Source: Blastococcus colisei (lineage in GTDB: Bacteria > Actinomycetota > Actinomycetes > Mycobacteriales > Geodermatophilaceae). Taken from it: 64,000 nucleotides of DNA. Location of the stretch: the NCBI RefSeq assembly GCF_006717095.1, contig NZ_VFQE01000001.1, positions 1,736,001 to 1,800,000 of the forward strand. Direction: 5' to 3'. The notes beneath the pieces were generated by a model that was not told the origin of the DNA, searched no databases, and worked only from the letters and a program-made list of their open reading frames with translations. Made by a program: the position numbers and the translations under genes. Positions 50,914 through 60,603 of the stretch are shown piece by piece. Position 1 is the stretch's first letter; each line of letters starts with the position of its first letter.

Positions 50914-52956
50914 GTGCCGACCCTGTCCGACCTCGGACAACTGCCGAAACGTCTCGTCCTCGGACGAGCGGTCCGCAGCGACCGGCTCGGGGAGTCCCTG
51001 CTCCCCAAGCGACTGGCCCTGCCGATCTTCTCCAGCGACCCGTTGTCCTCGGTGGCCTACGCCACCCAGGAGATCCTCATCGTCCTGACCCTCGCCGGGA
51101 CCGCCTACCTGTACCTGACGCCGTGGCTGGCGGCCGCCGTCGTCCTCCTGCTGGCAACCCTGGTGCTGTCCTACCGCCAGGTGGTGCGGGCCTATCCCTC
51201 CGGCGGAGGCGACTACGAGGTCGCCCGGCACAATCACGGACCGCTCGCCTCGCTGGTGGTGGCCAGCGCGCTGCTCGTCGACTACGTGCTGACGGTCGCC
51301 GTGTCCGTCTCGGCCGGCACCGACAACATCATCTCCGCGTTCCCGTCGCTGGACGAGCACCGGGTCGCGATCGCCCTGGGGTTGGTCGCGCTCCTGGCGG
51401 CGCTCAACCTGCGCGGGGTGCGGGAGTCCGGCCGGGCGTTCGCGGCGCCGACCTATCTGTTCGTCACCGCCATCCTGGTGATGGTCGGCACGGGTCTCGT
51501 CCGCTACTTCGTCAGCGACACCGGGCTCGTCGCCGAGAGTTCGGGATACGGCGTCACCGCCGAGCCCGGTTACGGGGAGATGGGCGCACTCGCGCTGGTG
51601 CTGCTCACCCTGCGGGCGTTCGCCTCCGGCTGCACCGCGCTCACCGGCGTCGAGGCGATCGCCAACGGCGTGCCCGCATTCAAGCCGCCGAAGAGCCGCA
51701 ACGCCGCCACGACCCTGGCCTGGATGGGCGGCCTCGCGGCGGTCATGTTCATCGGGGTCAGCTCGCTGGCCCTGCTGGCCGACGTGAAGTACGTCGAGAA
51801 CCCCTGCGACCTCACCGGCTTCGCGGACTGCGAGACCGAGCCCCAGCGGACGGTCATCGCACAGCTGGCGGCCGCCGCGTTCGGCGGGCAGACGTCGATC
51901 GGCTTCTTCGTCGTCCAGGCCGCCACCGCCCTCGTGCTCGTCCTCGCCGCCAACACCGCGTTCAACGGCTTCCCGCTGCTGGGCTCGGTGCTCGCCCAGG
52001 ACCGGTACATGCCCCGCCAGCTGCACACCCGCGGCGACAAGCTCGCCTACAGCAACGGCATCCTGCTGCTGGCGGGCTTCGCGATGCTGCTGATCCTGGT
52101 CTTCGACGCGTCGGTGAGCCGGCTGATCCAGCTCTACATCGTCGGGGTCTTCACCGCGTTCACCATCGGCCAGTGGGGGATGGTCCGGCACTGGAACCGC
52201 GAGCGGGCGCTGGAGAGCGACCCGGCCGCGCGGGCGCGGATGCGTCGATCGCAGGCGATCAACCTGGTGGGCGGCACGCTCACGAGCGTCGTCCTGGTGA
52301 TCATCGTCGTCACGAAGTTCACCCACGGCGCCTGGCTGGTGCTCGTGTCCATGCCGGTGCTGATCGTCCTCATGAAGGCGATCAGCCAGCACTACTCGCA
52401 CGTCGCCGACCAGCTCGTGCCCGACACCGACTCCCGCACCCTGCCCAGCAAGGTGCACGCCGTCGTCCTCGTCTCGAAGGTGCACAAGCCGACACTGCGG
52501 GCCCTGGCCTTCGCCCGGGCCACCCGGCCCGACCAGCTCACCGCACTCACCGTCAACGTGGACGACGAGGACACCCGCGCCCTGCAGGCCGACTGGGAGC
52601 GCTACGACATCCCATGTGCGCTGACCGTCGTCGAGTCGCCGTACCGCGAGATCACCCGGCCGGTCCTCGACTACGTGAAGGCCATCCGGCGAGAGAGCCC
52701 GCGCGAACTGGTCGTGGTGTTCGTCCCGCAGTACGTCGTCGGCCACTGGTGGGAGAACGTCCTGCACAACCAGAGCGCGCTGCGGCTGCGCGCGCGGCTG
52801 CAGTTCCAGCCCGGCGTCATGATCACCACCGTGCCCTGGCAGCTGGAGAGCTCCGTGGGGCGGGAGGGCGGCGAGGGCCGCGGCGCCGGCCCCGCGCCCG
52901 GCGACCTCCGCCGCGGGCTGACCGAGGACGAGGTCGAGAGCTCGCCCTATGGCTGA
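50914..52956 (+). CDS. APC-superfamily amino acid/potassium permease
   Basis: The 680-residue protein has about twelve spans in its first 470 residues (start FSSDPLSSVAYATQEILIVL, then YPSGGGDYEVARHNHGPLASLVVASALLVDYVLTVAVS, TGVEAIANGVPAFKPPKSRNA) and a soluble C-terminal domain of about 200 residues. This is the KimA/Rv2690c-like layout; the adjacent TrkA-type genes make K+ uptake plausible, although the annotation tradition is amino acid permease. GTG 50914 is set by the -10 just upstream and absence of any ribosome site for longer frames. The stop overlaps the next gene by 8 bases. Confidence 0.88.
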   Translation: MPTLSDLGQLPKRLVLGRAVRSDRLGESLLPKRLALPIFSSDPLSSVAYATQEILIVLTLAGTAYLYLTPWLAAAVVLLLATLVLSYRQVVRAYPSGGGDYEVARHNHGPLASLVVASALLVDYVLTVAVSVSAGTDNIISAFPSLDEHRVAIALGLVALLAALNLRGVRESGRAFAAPTYLFVTAILVMVGTGLVRYFVSDTGLVAESSGYGVTAEPGYGEMGALALVLLTLRAFASGCTALTGVEAIANGVPAFKPPKSRNAATTLAWMGGLAAVMFIGVSSLALLADVKYVENPCDLTGFADCETEPQRTVIAQLAAAAFGGQTSIGFFVVQAATALVLVLAANTAFNGFPLLGSVLAQDRYMPRQLHTRGDKLAYSNGILLLAGFAMLLILVFDASVSRLIQLYIVGVFTAFTIGQWGMVRHWNRERALESDPAARARMRRSQAINLVGGTLTSVVLVIIVVTKFTHGAWLVLVSMPVLIVLMKAISQHYSHVADQLVPDTDSRTLPSKVHAVVLVSKVHKPTLRALAFARATRPDQLTALTVNVDDEDTRALQADWERYDIPCALTVVESPYREITRPVLDYVKAIRRESPRELVVVFVPQYVVGHWWENVLHNQSALRLRARLQFQPGVMITTVPWQLESSVGREGGEGRGAGPAPGDLRRGLTEDEVESSPYG

Positions 52957-54208
52957 AGGGCGGCCGAAGCGCGGGGGCCTCGGCTGGGCCGGCACCGAGT
53001 TCGAGGTGACCGTGGGCCCGGTCGCCCACGGCGGGCACTGCGTGGCCCGGCACGAGGGCCGGGTGGTCTTCGTGCGGCACAGCCTTCCCGGTGAGCGGGT
53101 GGTTGTCCGGGTGACCGAGGACCGCCACCCCGGTTTCTGCCGGGCCGACGCCGTCGAGGTGCTCGAGGCCTCGCCCGCACGCGTCGAGCGGCCGTGCCCC
53201 TACAGCGGTCCCGGGCGGTGCGGTGGCTGCGACTGGCAGCACGTCGACCCGGCCGAGCAGCGCCGGCTCAAGGCCGCGGTCGTCCGGGAGCAGCTGGCCC
53301 GCCTGGCCGGTCTCGACGTCGAGGTGGCGGTGGAGGAGCTGCCGGGCGGGCCGTTGCGCTGGCGCTCGCGCGCCCGGTTCGCCGTCGACCGGTCGGGGGC
53401 GCCGGGGCTGCGCCGGCACCGGTCGCACGACGTCGTCGTCCTGGACGACTGCCCGATCACCGTGGAGCCGGCGGCGGCCGCGGTGCTGCAGCGTCGATGG
53501 CCCGGCGCCGGTGCCGTCGACGTCTCGATCGACTCCACCGGTGCCGTGACCACCGCCCGACTCGACCGGCAGGGCCGGCCCACGTCGAGCCGGGTCGTGC
53601 GTCCCGGCGGAGAGCTGCCGGAGGAGCCCTCGGGACGGGCCGAACGGCGGGCCGGTGGCCGGGACTGGGAGGTCGAGGGCACCGGGTTCTGGCAGGTGCA
53701 CCCGGCCGCCGCCGATGCGCTCGTCGCCGCCGTGGCCGGGTTCGCCGACGTGCGGACGGGGGAGACGGTGCTCGACCTGTACGCGGGCGCGGGTCTCTTC
53801 GGCGGTGCCCTCGCGCCCGCGGTGGGCCTCGAGGGCCGGGTGGTCTGCGTGGAGTCCGACCCAGGAGCCTGCGCCGCCGCCGACACCAACCTCGGCGGCT
53901 TCTCGCAGGCAGAGGTCTGGCAGGGCGACGTGGACGCCGAAGGGCTGACCGGGCTGCTGGCCGAGCTGGGTGCGGCCCCCGACGTCGTCGTCCTCGACCC
54001 GCCTCGGGCCGGTGCCGGACCGGCGGTCAGCCGGCTGCTGGCAGGAACGGGGGCACGCGCCGTCGTCTACGTCGCCTGCGACCCGGCGGCCCTGGCCCGG
54101 GACGTCGCCGCCTTCGTCGAGGCCGGCTACCGGTTGGCCGCCGTCCGCGGCTTCGATGCCTTCCCGATGACAGCGCACGTGGAGTGCGTGGCGCTGCTCG
54201 CCCGCTGA
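52949..54208 (+). CDS. class I SAM-dependent RNA methyltransferase (TrmA/RlmD family)
   Basis: A 419-residue enzyme with a TRAM-like N-terminus (VGPVAHGGHCVARHEGRVVFVRHSLPGERV), iron-sulfur-type cysteines (CPYSGPGRCGGCDW), SAM motif VLDLYAGAGLFGGAL, substrate motif VVLDPPRAG and the nucleophilic Cys in VVYVACDPAALARD. It methylates C5 of a uridine in rRNA or tRNA; Rv2689c is the counterpart. Which nucleotide is not decidable here. ATG overlaps the permease stop. Confidence 0.92.
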   Translation: MAEGRPKRGGLGWAGTEFEVTVGPVAHGGHCVARHEGRVVFVRHSLPGERVVVRVTEDRHPGFCRADAVEVLEASPARVERPCPYSGPGRCGGCDWQHVDPAEQRRLKAAVVREQLARLAGLDVEVAVEELPGGPLRWRSRARFAVDRSGAPGLRRHRSHDVVVLDDCPITVEPAAAAVLQRRWPGAGAVDVSIDSTGAVTTARLDRQGRPTSSRVVRPGGELPEEPSGRAERRAGGRDWEVEGTGFWQVHPAAADALVAAVAGFADVRTGETVLDLYAGAGLFGGALAPAVGLEGRVVCVESDPGACAAADTNLGGFSQAEVWQGDVDAEGLTGLLAELGAAPDVVVLDPPRAGAGPAVSRLLAGTGARAVVYVACDPAALARDVAAFVEAGYRLAAVRGFDAFPMTAHVECVALLAR

Positions 54209-54301
54209 CGTCGGTGCGACGCCGGGCATGCACGGATGCCTGCGCCGGCCCGCGCCCCAGGTCTGGGCGGGCTGGGATGGGCAACCGGCTACCGTCTCGG
54301 T

Positions 54302-54532
54302 GTGCCCACGTGGGAATACGCCTCCGTCATCACCGCCAACGACGCCGAGTCGCAGCGCGCCGGCGTCAGCGTCAAGCTCCCCGGCGGCCAGTCCGAACGT
54401 CAGCAGGGCGACACCAGTTCCGTCCTCAACCGCCTCGGCTCCGAGGGCTGGGAGCTGGTGAGCTACCACTCCAGCGGCGCCGGGACCTGGGGGTTCGAGC
54501 AGTTCTGGCTCAAGCGCCAGTCCGGCTCCTGA
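54302..54532 (+). CDS. DUF4177-like small protein
   Basis: A 76-residue protein VPTWEYASVITAND... with the ending LNRLGSEGWELVSYHSS and FEQFWLKRQ, the WEY/GWELV pattern of DUF4177-type proteins. Function unknown. GTG 54302 lies 5 bases after TACCGT (54291-54296), a likely -10, so the mRNA may be leaderless; a longer frame from 54236 has no support. Confidence 0.75.
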   Translation: MPTWEYASVITANDAESQRAGVSVKLPGGQSERQQGDTSSVLNRLGSEGWELVSYHSSGAGTWGFEQFWLKRQSGS

Positions 54533-54581
54533 CGCCGGCGCCGCTGACGCCGTCGCGGAACCGTCCCTGCCGCGGTGCACA

Positions 54582-54959
54582 GTGAGCGGTGTGGACGACA
54601 GCGTGCCCCCGGGCTGGCCCGAGGAGGTGCGTCCTCCCGGCGCCCCCGACTGGGAGCGGACGGCGGTGGCGTGGCTGTACGACCTGGTCCCACCGGACTA
54701 CCGGGCGCACGAGGTGCTGCGCCGCTATCCGGTGCTGCTCGCCCGGTTCGCCGCCGACCACGTGGCCGCCGGTCTCGAGGCGGCGCGCAGAGGCTGGCGC
54801 ACCGTGCGGGTGGAACTGGCCGACCAGCTGCCCGCCGAGGCCATCGAGGCGGCCATGACCGCCTACGAGCGCGAGGGGGCCCGCCTGGCGGCGGCGGCCC
54901 GTGGCGTCGAGGTGGTGGCGGGGGCGTTGCGGGGGGAGCGGTGGGTGCCGCGCATCTGA
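54582..54959 (+). CDS. conserved hypothetical protein
   Basis: A 125-residue soluble protein: [76 protein letters not shown]. The wording is regular and non-repetitive, codon use matches neighbours, and the frame is unlikely to be a shadow. I do not recognise a function. GTG 54582 or GTG 54591. Confidence 0.75.
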   Translation: MSGVDDSVPPGWPEEVRPPGAPDWERTAVAWLYDLVPPDYRAHEVLRRYPVLLARFAADHVAAGLEAARRGWRTVRVELADQLPAEAIEAAMTAYEREGARLAAAARGVEVVAGALRGERWVPRI

Positions 54960-55092
54960 GGCGTGGGCGGTGTGCTGCATCCGCGCCACACGCTCGATCG
55001 GAAGAGCAGGGAAACCGCGGCTACAGTTGATCCGCGGCTCCCTCCAACGCTACCGAGGCAGCTGCCGCCGACCGAGAGGACACCGTCGAGCC

Positions 55093-57009
55093 GTGCCGCT
55101 CCTGCGATCGCTCCAGGGCCCCGGAGATGTCAGGGCCCTGCCCGCCGACCAGCTGCCGACCCTGGCGGCCGAGATCCGCGACGCGCTGGTCACCAGCGTC
55201 GCCAAGACCGGCGGGCACCTCGGGCCGAACCTGGGATGCGTCGAGCTGACGATCGCGCTGCACCGGGTGTTCGAATCACCGCGCGAGCCGATCGTCTTCG
55301 ACACCGGCCACCAGGCCTACGTGCACAAGATGCTGACCGGCCGGGTCGACGGCTTCGAGCGGCTCCGTCAGCGCGGTGGCCTCTCCGGGTACCCGAGCCG
55401 GTCGGAGAGCGAGCACGACTGGGTGGAGAACAGCCACGCGTCGACGTCGCTGTCCTACGCCGACGGGCTCGCCAAGGCCTACGCCGTCCGCGGTGACAAG
55501 CGCCCCGTGGTGGCGGTGATCGGTGACGGCGCCCTGACCGGTGGCATGGCCTGGGAGGCGCTGAACAACATCGCCGCCGCACAGGACCGCCCCGTCGTCA
55601 TCGTCGTCAACGACAACGGCCGCTCCTACTCGCCGACCATCGGCGGCGTGGCCGACGCGCTCGCCACCCTGCGGCTGCGCCCCGGCTACGAGCAGGCGCT
55701 GCTGCAGGTGCGCCAGGCGCTGCACCGCGCCCCTGTCGTGGGGTCGGCTCTCTACGACGCGCTGCACGCGATCAAGAAGGGCCTCAAGGACGTCCTCTCC
55801 CCGCAGGGGATGTTCGAGGACCTCGGCATGAAGTACGTCGGGCCGGTCGACGGGCACGACATCGAGGTCATGGAGTCCGCCCTGCGCCGGGCGCGCTCGT
55901 TCGGCGGACCGGTCATCGTGCACGCCGTCACCACCAAGGGCTTCGGCTACGCGCCGGCCGAGACCGACCAGATCGACGCCTGGCACGCCACCGGCGTCTT
56001 CGACCCCGACAGCGGGGCGAGCACCGTCGCCGCCCGCGACTGGACGACGGCCTTCTCCGACGAGCTGGTGCGCATCGGGGCCGAGCGGTCCGACGTCGTC
56101 GCGATCACCGCGGCCATGCTGCACCCGACCGGCCTCGCGGCCTTCGCCGAGCGTTTCCCCGAGCGGGTGTTCGACGTGGGCATCGCCGAGCAGCACGCGC
56201 TGACGTCCGCCGCGGGGCTGGCGATGGGCGGGATGCACCCCGTGGTCGCCGTCTACTCCACGTTCCTGAACCGGGCCTTCGACCAGCTGCTGATGGACGT
56301 GGCGCTGCACCGTCAGCCGGTCACCGTGGTCCTCGACCGGGCCGGCGTCACCGGCACCGACGGCGCCTCGCACAACGGCATGTGGGACATGTCGATCCTG
56401 TCGGTCGTCCCGGGTGTGCGGCTCGCGGCGCCCCGCGACGAGTCGACCCTGCGGGAGGCGCTGCGCGAGGCGGTCGCGGTCACCGACGGGCCGACCGTCG
56501 TGCGGTTCCCGAAGGGGCCGCCGCCGGTGGACATCCCCGCGCTGGAGCGGCGCGGGCCCGTGGACGTCCTGCGCCGCGGAGACCGCGCGGACGTGCTGCT
56601 GGTGGCCGTCGGGTCGATGGTGCCGATGTGCCTGGCCGTGGCCGAGCGGGCCGCCGACCAGGGCATCGAGGTGACGGTGGTCGACCCCCGCTGGGTCCTG
56701 CCGGTGGCCGATGAGCTCGTGGCGCTGGCGTCAGGTTTCCGGCTGGTCGTCACCGTGGAGGACGGCGGCCGTGCCGGGGGAGTGGGCACGACCTTGACCC
56801 AGGCGCTGCAGGACCGGGAGTGCGACGTGCCGGTGCGCGCTGTCGGCCTGGCGCAGGAGTTCTTCGAGCACGGCAGCCGCGGGCAGGTGCTGGCCGACGC
56901 CGGCCTCACCGAGCAGGACGTCGCTCGCCGGATCGCCGAGTGGACGGCGAAGCTGGGGGAGCGCGCGGAGAACTCCGTGGTCGAGCCGGTGGACGGGGCG
57001 CAGCGGTGA
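55093..57009 (+). CDS. dxs: 1-deoxy-D-xylulose-5-phosphate synthase
   Basis: Condenses pyruvate and glyceraldehyde 3-phosphate to DXP, first step of the MEP isoprenoid pathway. The 638-residue TPP enzyme has [23 protein letters not shown], the TPP/Mg motif [18 protein letters not shown] ... [14 protein letters not shown], the transketolase Pyr domain with [17 protein letters not shown] (catalytic Glu) and [20 protein letters not shown]. Complete to the C-terminal transketolase domain. GTG 55093 is used. Upstream, two CCGCGG words (55015-55020, 55032-55037) flank TACAGT (55022-55027), a possible -10. Stop overlaps the next gene (GTGA). Confidence 0.95.
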   Translation: MPLLRSLQGPGDVRALPADQLPTLAAEIRDALVTSVAKTGGHLGPNLGCVELTIALHRVFESPREPIVFDTGHQAYVHKMLTGRVDGFERLRQRGGLSGYPSRSESEHDWVENSHASTSLSYADGLAKAYAVRGDKRPVVAVIGDGALTGGMAWEALNNIAAAQDRPVVIVVNDNGRSYSPTIGGVADALATLRLRPGYEQALLQVRQALHRAPVVGSALYDALHAIKKGLKDVLSPQGMFEDLGMKYVGPVDGHDIEVMESALRRARSFGGPVIVHAVTTKGFGYAPAETDQIDAWHATGVFDPDSGASTVAARDWTTAFSDELVRIGAERSDVVAITAAMLHPTGLAAFAERFPERVFDVGIAEQHALTSAAGLAMGGMHPVVAVYSTFLNRAFDQLLMDVALHRQPVTVVLDRAGVTGTDGASHNGMWDMSILSVVPGVRLAAPRDESTLREALREAVAVTDGPTVVRFPKGPPPVDIPALERRGPVDVLRRGDRADVLLVAVGSMVPMCLAVAERAADQGIEVTVVDPRWVLPVADELVALASGFRLVVTVEDGGRAGGVGTTLTQALQDRECDVPVRAVGLAQEFFEHGSRGQVLADAGLTEQDVARRIAEWTAKLGERAENSVVEPVDGAQR

Positions 57010-57290
57010 CGGTGATCGCCGAGATCCAGGTGGCGCCGGCACCGCCCGGGACGGCGGAGAACCCGCACGCGCACGTGGAGGCCGCCATCGCGGTGATCCA
57101 GGCGTCCGGGCTTCGCTACGAGGTCGGCGCGCTCGGGACCACGCTCGAGGGCGGGGCCGACGAGGTCTGGGCGACGCTGCGCGCCGCGCACGAGGCGATG
57201 CTGGCTGCCGGCGCGGATGCCGGTCTCTCGCACATCAAGGTGGCCTCCGTGAACCGCACGATGGACAGCCTGACGTCGAAGTTCCGCTGA
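57006..57290 (+). CDS. thiamine-binding protein (MTH1187/YkoF family, DUF77)
   Basis: A 94-residue protein [38 protein letters not shown] ... [18 protein letters not shown], the ferredoxin-like fold of the thiamine-binding MTH1187 group. It is translationally coupled (GTGA) to dxs, whose cofactor is thiamine diphosphate, which makes a thiamine-related role attractive but unproven. Confidence 0.82.
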   Translation: MTVIAEIQVAPAPPGTAENPHAHVEAAIAVIQASGLRYEVGALGTTLEGGADEVWATLRAAHEAMLAAGADAGLSHIKVASVNRTMDSLTSKFR

Positions 57291-57303
57291 CGGAACCGGG
57301 GAC

Positions 57304-58149
57304 TCAGCCCTTGACCGCTCCGGAGATGAGTCCTTGGGTCACCTGCCGCTGCAGGACGACGAAGAGCAGGATCACGGGCAGGATCGTGATGAGGGTGCCG
57401 GCCGCGAGGGGGCCGATGTCGACCGAGCGGCCGCCGACGAACAGGTACAGCCCGGTGGTCAGCGGCCGGTAGCCGCCTCCCGGCATGTACAGCAGTGGGA
57501 CCAGGAAGTTGTTCCAGTTCTGCAGGAACGTGAAGACCGTGAGCGCGCCCATCCCCGAGGTGACCAGCGGCAGCATGATCCGGCTGAAGATCTGCCACTC
57601 CGAGGCTCCGTCGATCCGGGCGGCCTGCTCGATCTCGGTGGGCAGGTCGGTGAAGAAGGCACGCATGAACCACGCGCCGAAGGCCAGCTGGGTGCTGGCA
57701 AGGACGAGGTTGACTCCGACGAGGCTGTCCAGGAGCCGCATGGACCGCAGCTGGAAGTACAGCGGGACCATGTACGTGAAGAAGGGCACCAGCAGTCCGA
57801 GCACCACCAGGTAGAACGCCGGCGTGCGCCCCGGGAAGGGAAGCCGCGCGAAGGCGTACCCGGCCATGGTCGACAGCACGACGACGAGGACGGTGCTCGG
57901 CACCGACAGCAGGATGCTGTTGAGCAGGTAGCCGTCGAAACCGCCGACCGTCCAGGCGGTGCGGAGGTTCTCCAGGGAGAACGAGGAGAACAGCCCGAAC
58001 GGGTTCACCCGCACGTCCTGGGACGTCTTCAGCGTCGTGGACAGGACGAGGATCACCGGGAACAGGGTGAGGAGAGCGAGCCCGCCGAGCGCGAGGTGGC
58101 GGCCGATCCCTGCCCGGCCGGGCGCGTAAGCCTTCTTCGTGCGCGTCAT
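57304..58149 (-). CDS. carbohydrate ABC transporter permease (MalG type)
   Basis: A 281-residue permease with six spans and the EAA loop variant EIEQAARIDGASEWQIFSRIMLPLVTSGMGAL, which docks the shared ATPase. It belongs to the CUT1 family (MalG-like, for oligosaccharides or glycerol phosphates). ATG overlaps the upstream permease stop (ATGA). No ATPase gene is in the operon; a shared MsiK-type ATPase is usual in actinobacteria. Confidence 0.9.
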   Translation of the reverse strand: MTRTKKAYAPGRAGIGRHLALGGLALLTLFPVILVLSTTLKTSQDVRVNPFGLFSSFSLENLRTAWTVGGFDGYLLNSILLSVPSTVLVVVLSTMAGYAFARLPFPGRTPAFYLVVLGLLVPFFTYMVPLYFQLRSMRLLDSLVGVNLVLASTQLAFGAWFMRAFFTDLPTEIEQAARIDGASEWQIFSRIMLPLVTSGMGALTVFTFLQNWNNFLVPLLYMPGGGYRPLTTGLYLFVGGRSVDIGPLAAGTLITILPVILLFVVLQRQVTQGLISGAVKG

Positions 58150-59141
58150 GCCCCGATGCGCTCCCGCGCCAGCCGGCTCTGCAGCCGGTCGAGCCAGATG
58201 GCGAACGGGACCGCCAGCACGGTGATCGCCAGCGCCAGCGTCGTCCCGTAGCTGATCCGGCTGAGCTGGAAGGCGTTGCTGTAGGCCAGCGTGCCGAGCA
58301 CGTCGCTGGCGCCGGCCGGGCCGCCCCCGGTCATCACGAAGATCAGGTCGAAGACGGCGAACCCGCCGATCAACGTGATCGCGGCGACCATGAGGAAGAC
58401 GGGCATGATCTGCGGCAGCACGACGTAGCGCAGCCGCTGCCACCAGTTCGCCCCGTCGAGCAGTGCGGCGTCGACCTGGTCGACGTCCACGTTGCGCAGC
58501 GCGGACAGGATGATCACGAAGACGAAACCGACCGCCGTCCAGACCGCGGTGGCGAGGACGGCGTACAGCGCCGTGCTCGGGTCACCCAGCCAGCCGCGGG
58601 TCAGCCCGTCGAGACCGACGGCCTCGAGCACCCCGTTGAGCCAGCCCCGCGTCGGCGCGTAGATCCAGCCCCACACGACGCCGACCGCCACCGGAGGCAG
58701 CACGTAGGGGAGGAAGAAGGCGACCCGGTAGACGGCCGAGCCCCGTCGGACCCCCCACAACAGCAGGGCCAGCCCCAGGCCGAGCACCAGCGGGGCCACC
58801 GTGCCGCCGACGATCCACACGAGGTTGTTGCCGAACGCGGCCCACACGTCGGGATCCCCGAACATCTCGGCGAAGTTGGCCAGCCCGACCCACGGCGGGT
58901 TCGGGTCCAGGCCGTCGAAGTCGACGAAGACGTAGTAGATCGCGTTCAGCATCGGGAAGACGAGGAACACCGCCATCACCACCACGGCAGGGGCGACGAG
59001 GAGCGCACCGAGCCGGGCCTGCTCACGGCGGGTCGCGGCGGAGATCCCGGCGCGCGCCGTGGTCCGGCGTCGTCCCGGGGCGGCCGGGCCGGGATCCGAC
59101 GGCGTCGGTGCCGCCGGCTCCCGGACGTCCGGCCGGCTCAC
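58146..59141 (-). CDS. carbohydrate ABC transporter permease (MalF type)
   Basis: A 331-residue permease with a proline-rich cytoplasmic head, six spans and the EAA loop QVDAALLDGANWWQRLRYVVLPQIMPVFLMV. The partner of the MalG-type permease downstream. GTG 59141 overlaps the binding-protein stop (GTGA). Confidence 0.9.
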   Translation of the reverse strand: MSRPDVREPAAPTPSDPGPAAPGRRRTTARAGISAATRREQARLGALLVAPAVVVMAVFLVFPMLNAIYYVFVDFDGLDPNPPWVGLANFAEMFGDPDVWAAFGNNLVWIVGGTVAPLVLGLGLALLLWGVRRGSAVYRVAFFLPYVLPPVAVGVVWGWIYAPTRGWLNGVLEAVGLDGLTRGWLGDPSTALYAVLATAVWTAVGFVFVIILSALRNVDVDQVDAALLDGANWWQRLRYVVLPQIMPVFLMVAAITLIGGFAVFDLIFVMTGGGPAGASDVLGTLAYSNAFQLSRISYGTTLALAITVLAVPFAIWLDRLQSRLARERIGA

Positions 59142-60415
59142 GCCTGCGCCGCTGCTTCGAGGTTGGCGGCGACCTCCTCCGGAGTGGCCTGACCGGTCAG
59201 AACCGCCTGGACGCCGTCGAACATGGCCTCGTTGAAGGCCTCGGGCATGAGGACGTCGATGTTGTAGCCGAGTTCGCCGCCGCCCTCGGACAACGCCGAG
59301 ACCTGGTCGAGCACCTGAGCGAGCAGCGGGTCGACGTCCAGTCCGGAGGTGTCCACGGGCCTCGGCGGGATGGTCTGCAGGTTCTCCACCGTCCACTGGC
59401 CGTGCTCTTCGGAGGCCAGGAAGTCCAGCAACTGGATCGCAGCCTCGGGGTTGTCGGTGTTGGCCGCGACGAACGGGCCCGAGCCGAGGCCGCCGGCGAA
59501 CACGCCCTCGCCGTCCGGTGACGGGAAGGGGATGTAGGCGGACTCGAAGTCGGCGCCGACGGCCAGGTCGTTGATGAACCAGCTGCCGGTGGGAATCATC
59601 GCCGCCTGGCCGGAGAGGTAGAGCGAGGTCATGGTGTCGTAGTCGACCGCCGTCGGTGACTCCGGCAACCAGCCGTTCTGGTTGGCCTCCACCCAGAAGG
59701 CCAGCGCGTCGACGACCTCCGGCGACTCCCAGGACCGCTCGCCGGACAGCAGCGCCTCCATGCCGTCGGCACCGACTGCGCTGGACAGGGCCATGCTCAG
59801 CAGGTGGCTGCCGGGCCAACCCTCCTGGTCACCGAACGCCATGGGGATCAGCCCGGCCTCGCGGATGGTCGCCGAGACCTCGCGGAGCTCGTCGAGGGAC
59901 TGTGGCGGCTCGATGCCCAGGTCCTCGAAGATCCCCGTGTTGTAGTACAGGCCGACGGTCTCCATCTCGCCCGGGATGCCGTACACCTTCCCGTCGTAGG
60001 TCACCCGCTCCTTGGCGAAGTCGTAGACCTCCCAGTCGTTCTCCTCGTAGGCCTCGGTGAGGTCGTAGAGCAGCCCTGCCTCGGCGAGGGCGCCCCCGAT
60101 CCCCGGACCGGAGCCCCAGTTGAAGACGTCCGGGCCTTCCTCGGAGCGCAGCTGGGTCTGCAGCACGGTCCGCATCGTGTCGATGTCGAGCTGCTGCACC
60201 TGCACGTCGATTCCGGAGGATTCCTCGAACTCGGCCAGGTGGTCCTCGAGCCGCTGGAGTGAGTCGGCGTCCTCGAGCTGCTCGATGAGGTAGCGCAGCG
60301 TGGTGCCTTCGCCGTCGCCGGCGTCCCCGGATGGCGAGGGGGTCCCTCCGGTGCACGCCGTGGCGACCAGGCAGGTGGCGGTGGCCGCGAGGATCTTTCC
60401 GGAGGGAATGCGCAT
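59138..60415 (-). CDS. sugar ABC transporter substrate-binding lipoprotein
   Basis: The 425-residue precursor has a signal peptide with lipobox VATAC (Cys21) and the family-1 binding-protein fold: LRYLIEQLEDADSLQRLEDHLAEFEESSGIDVQVQQ, GKVYGIPGEMETVGLYYNTGIFEDLGIEPPQSLDEL and WPGSHLLSMALSSAVG. The ligand is probably a sugar or oligosaccharide but no glycosidase or regulator gene is adjacent to narrow it. First gene of the operon. Confidence 0.9.
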   Translation of the reverse strand: MRIPSGKILAATATCLVATACTGGTPSPSGDAGDGEGTTLRYLIEQLEDADSLQRLEDHLAEFEESSGIDVQVQQLDIDTMRTVLQTQLRSEEGPDVFNWGSGPGIGGALAEAGLLYDLTEAYEENDWEVYDFAKERVTYDGKVYGIPGEMETVGLYYNTGIFEDLGIEPPQSLDELREVSATIREAGLIPMAFGDQEGWPGSHLLSMALSSAVGADGMEALLSGERSWESPEVVDALAFWVEANQNGWLPESPTAVDYDTMTSLYLSGQAAMIPTGSWFINDLAVGADFESAYIPFPSPDGEGVFAGGLGSGPFVAANTDNPEAAIQLLDFLASEEHGQWTVENLQTIPPRPVDTSGLDVDPLLAQVLDQVSALSEGGGELGYNIDVLMPEAFNEAMFDGVQAVLTGQATPEEVAANLEAAAQA

Positions 60416-60488
60416 GCCCGGCCCCTTGCTCCATGGCGGTCCGGTGCCGGTCCGCGGTTCGCGGATGGTCCATCGCGCGACAGCGAGG

Positions 60489-60522
60489 GGTCAAGGACAT
60501 GGATCCGCCCGTGTCGAAACCG
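60489..60522 (-). promoter_or_regulatory. candidate promoter/LacI-type operator of the sugar ABC operon
   Basis: Minus strand TTGACC (60494-60489) with GACCAT 18 bases on is a possible promoter. Just upstream, TGTCGAAACCG (60512-60522) resembles one half of the CGAAA/TTTCG operators used by actinobacterial LacI-type sugar regulators; the second half is degenerate. Confidence 0.3.
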
Positions 60523-60551
60523 CTACCCGCCGGCCGGACGCGGGATGACGG

Positions 60552-60587
60552 CGGCCCGGGCCCCTCCACGCTGAGGGGCCCGGGCCG
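60552..60587 (-). terminator. terminator of the fadA-fadB operon
   Basis: Perfect 15-bp stem (60552-60566 with 60573-60587), 6-base loop CACGCT, beginning 17 bases after the fadB stop and placed before the sugar ABC operon promoter region. Confidence 0.85.
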
Positions 60588-60603
60588 TCGGGCTCGGTGC
60601 GGG

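Noticed and set aside
50064-53009. Long open frame of 981 codons across the TrkA/permease region
   Set aside because: It runs antisense through one gene and out of frame through another; its sequence has no domain pattern, and the real products are recognisable.
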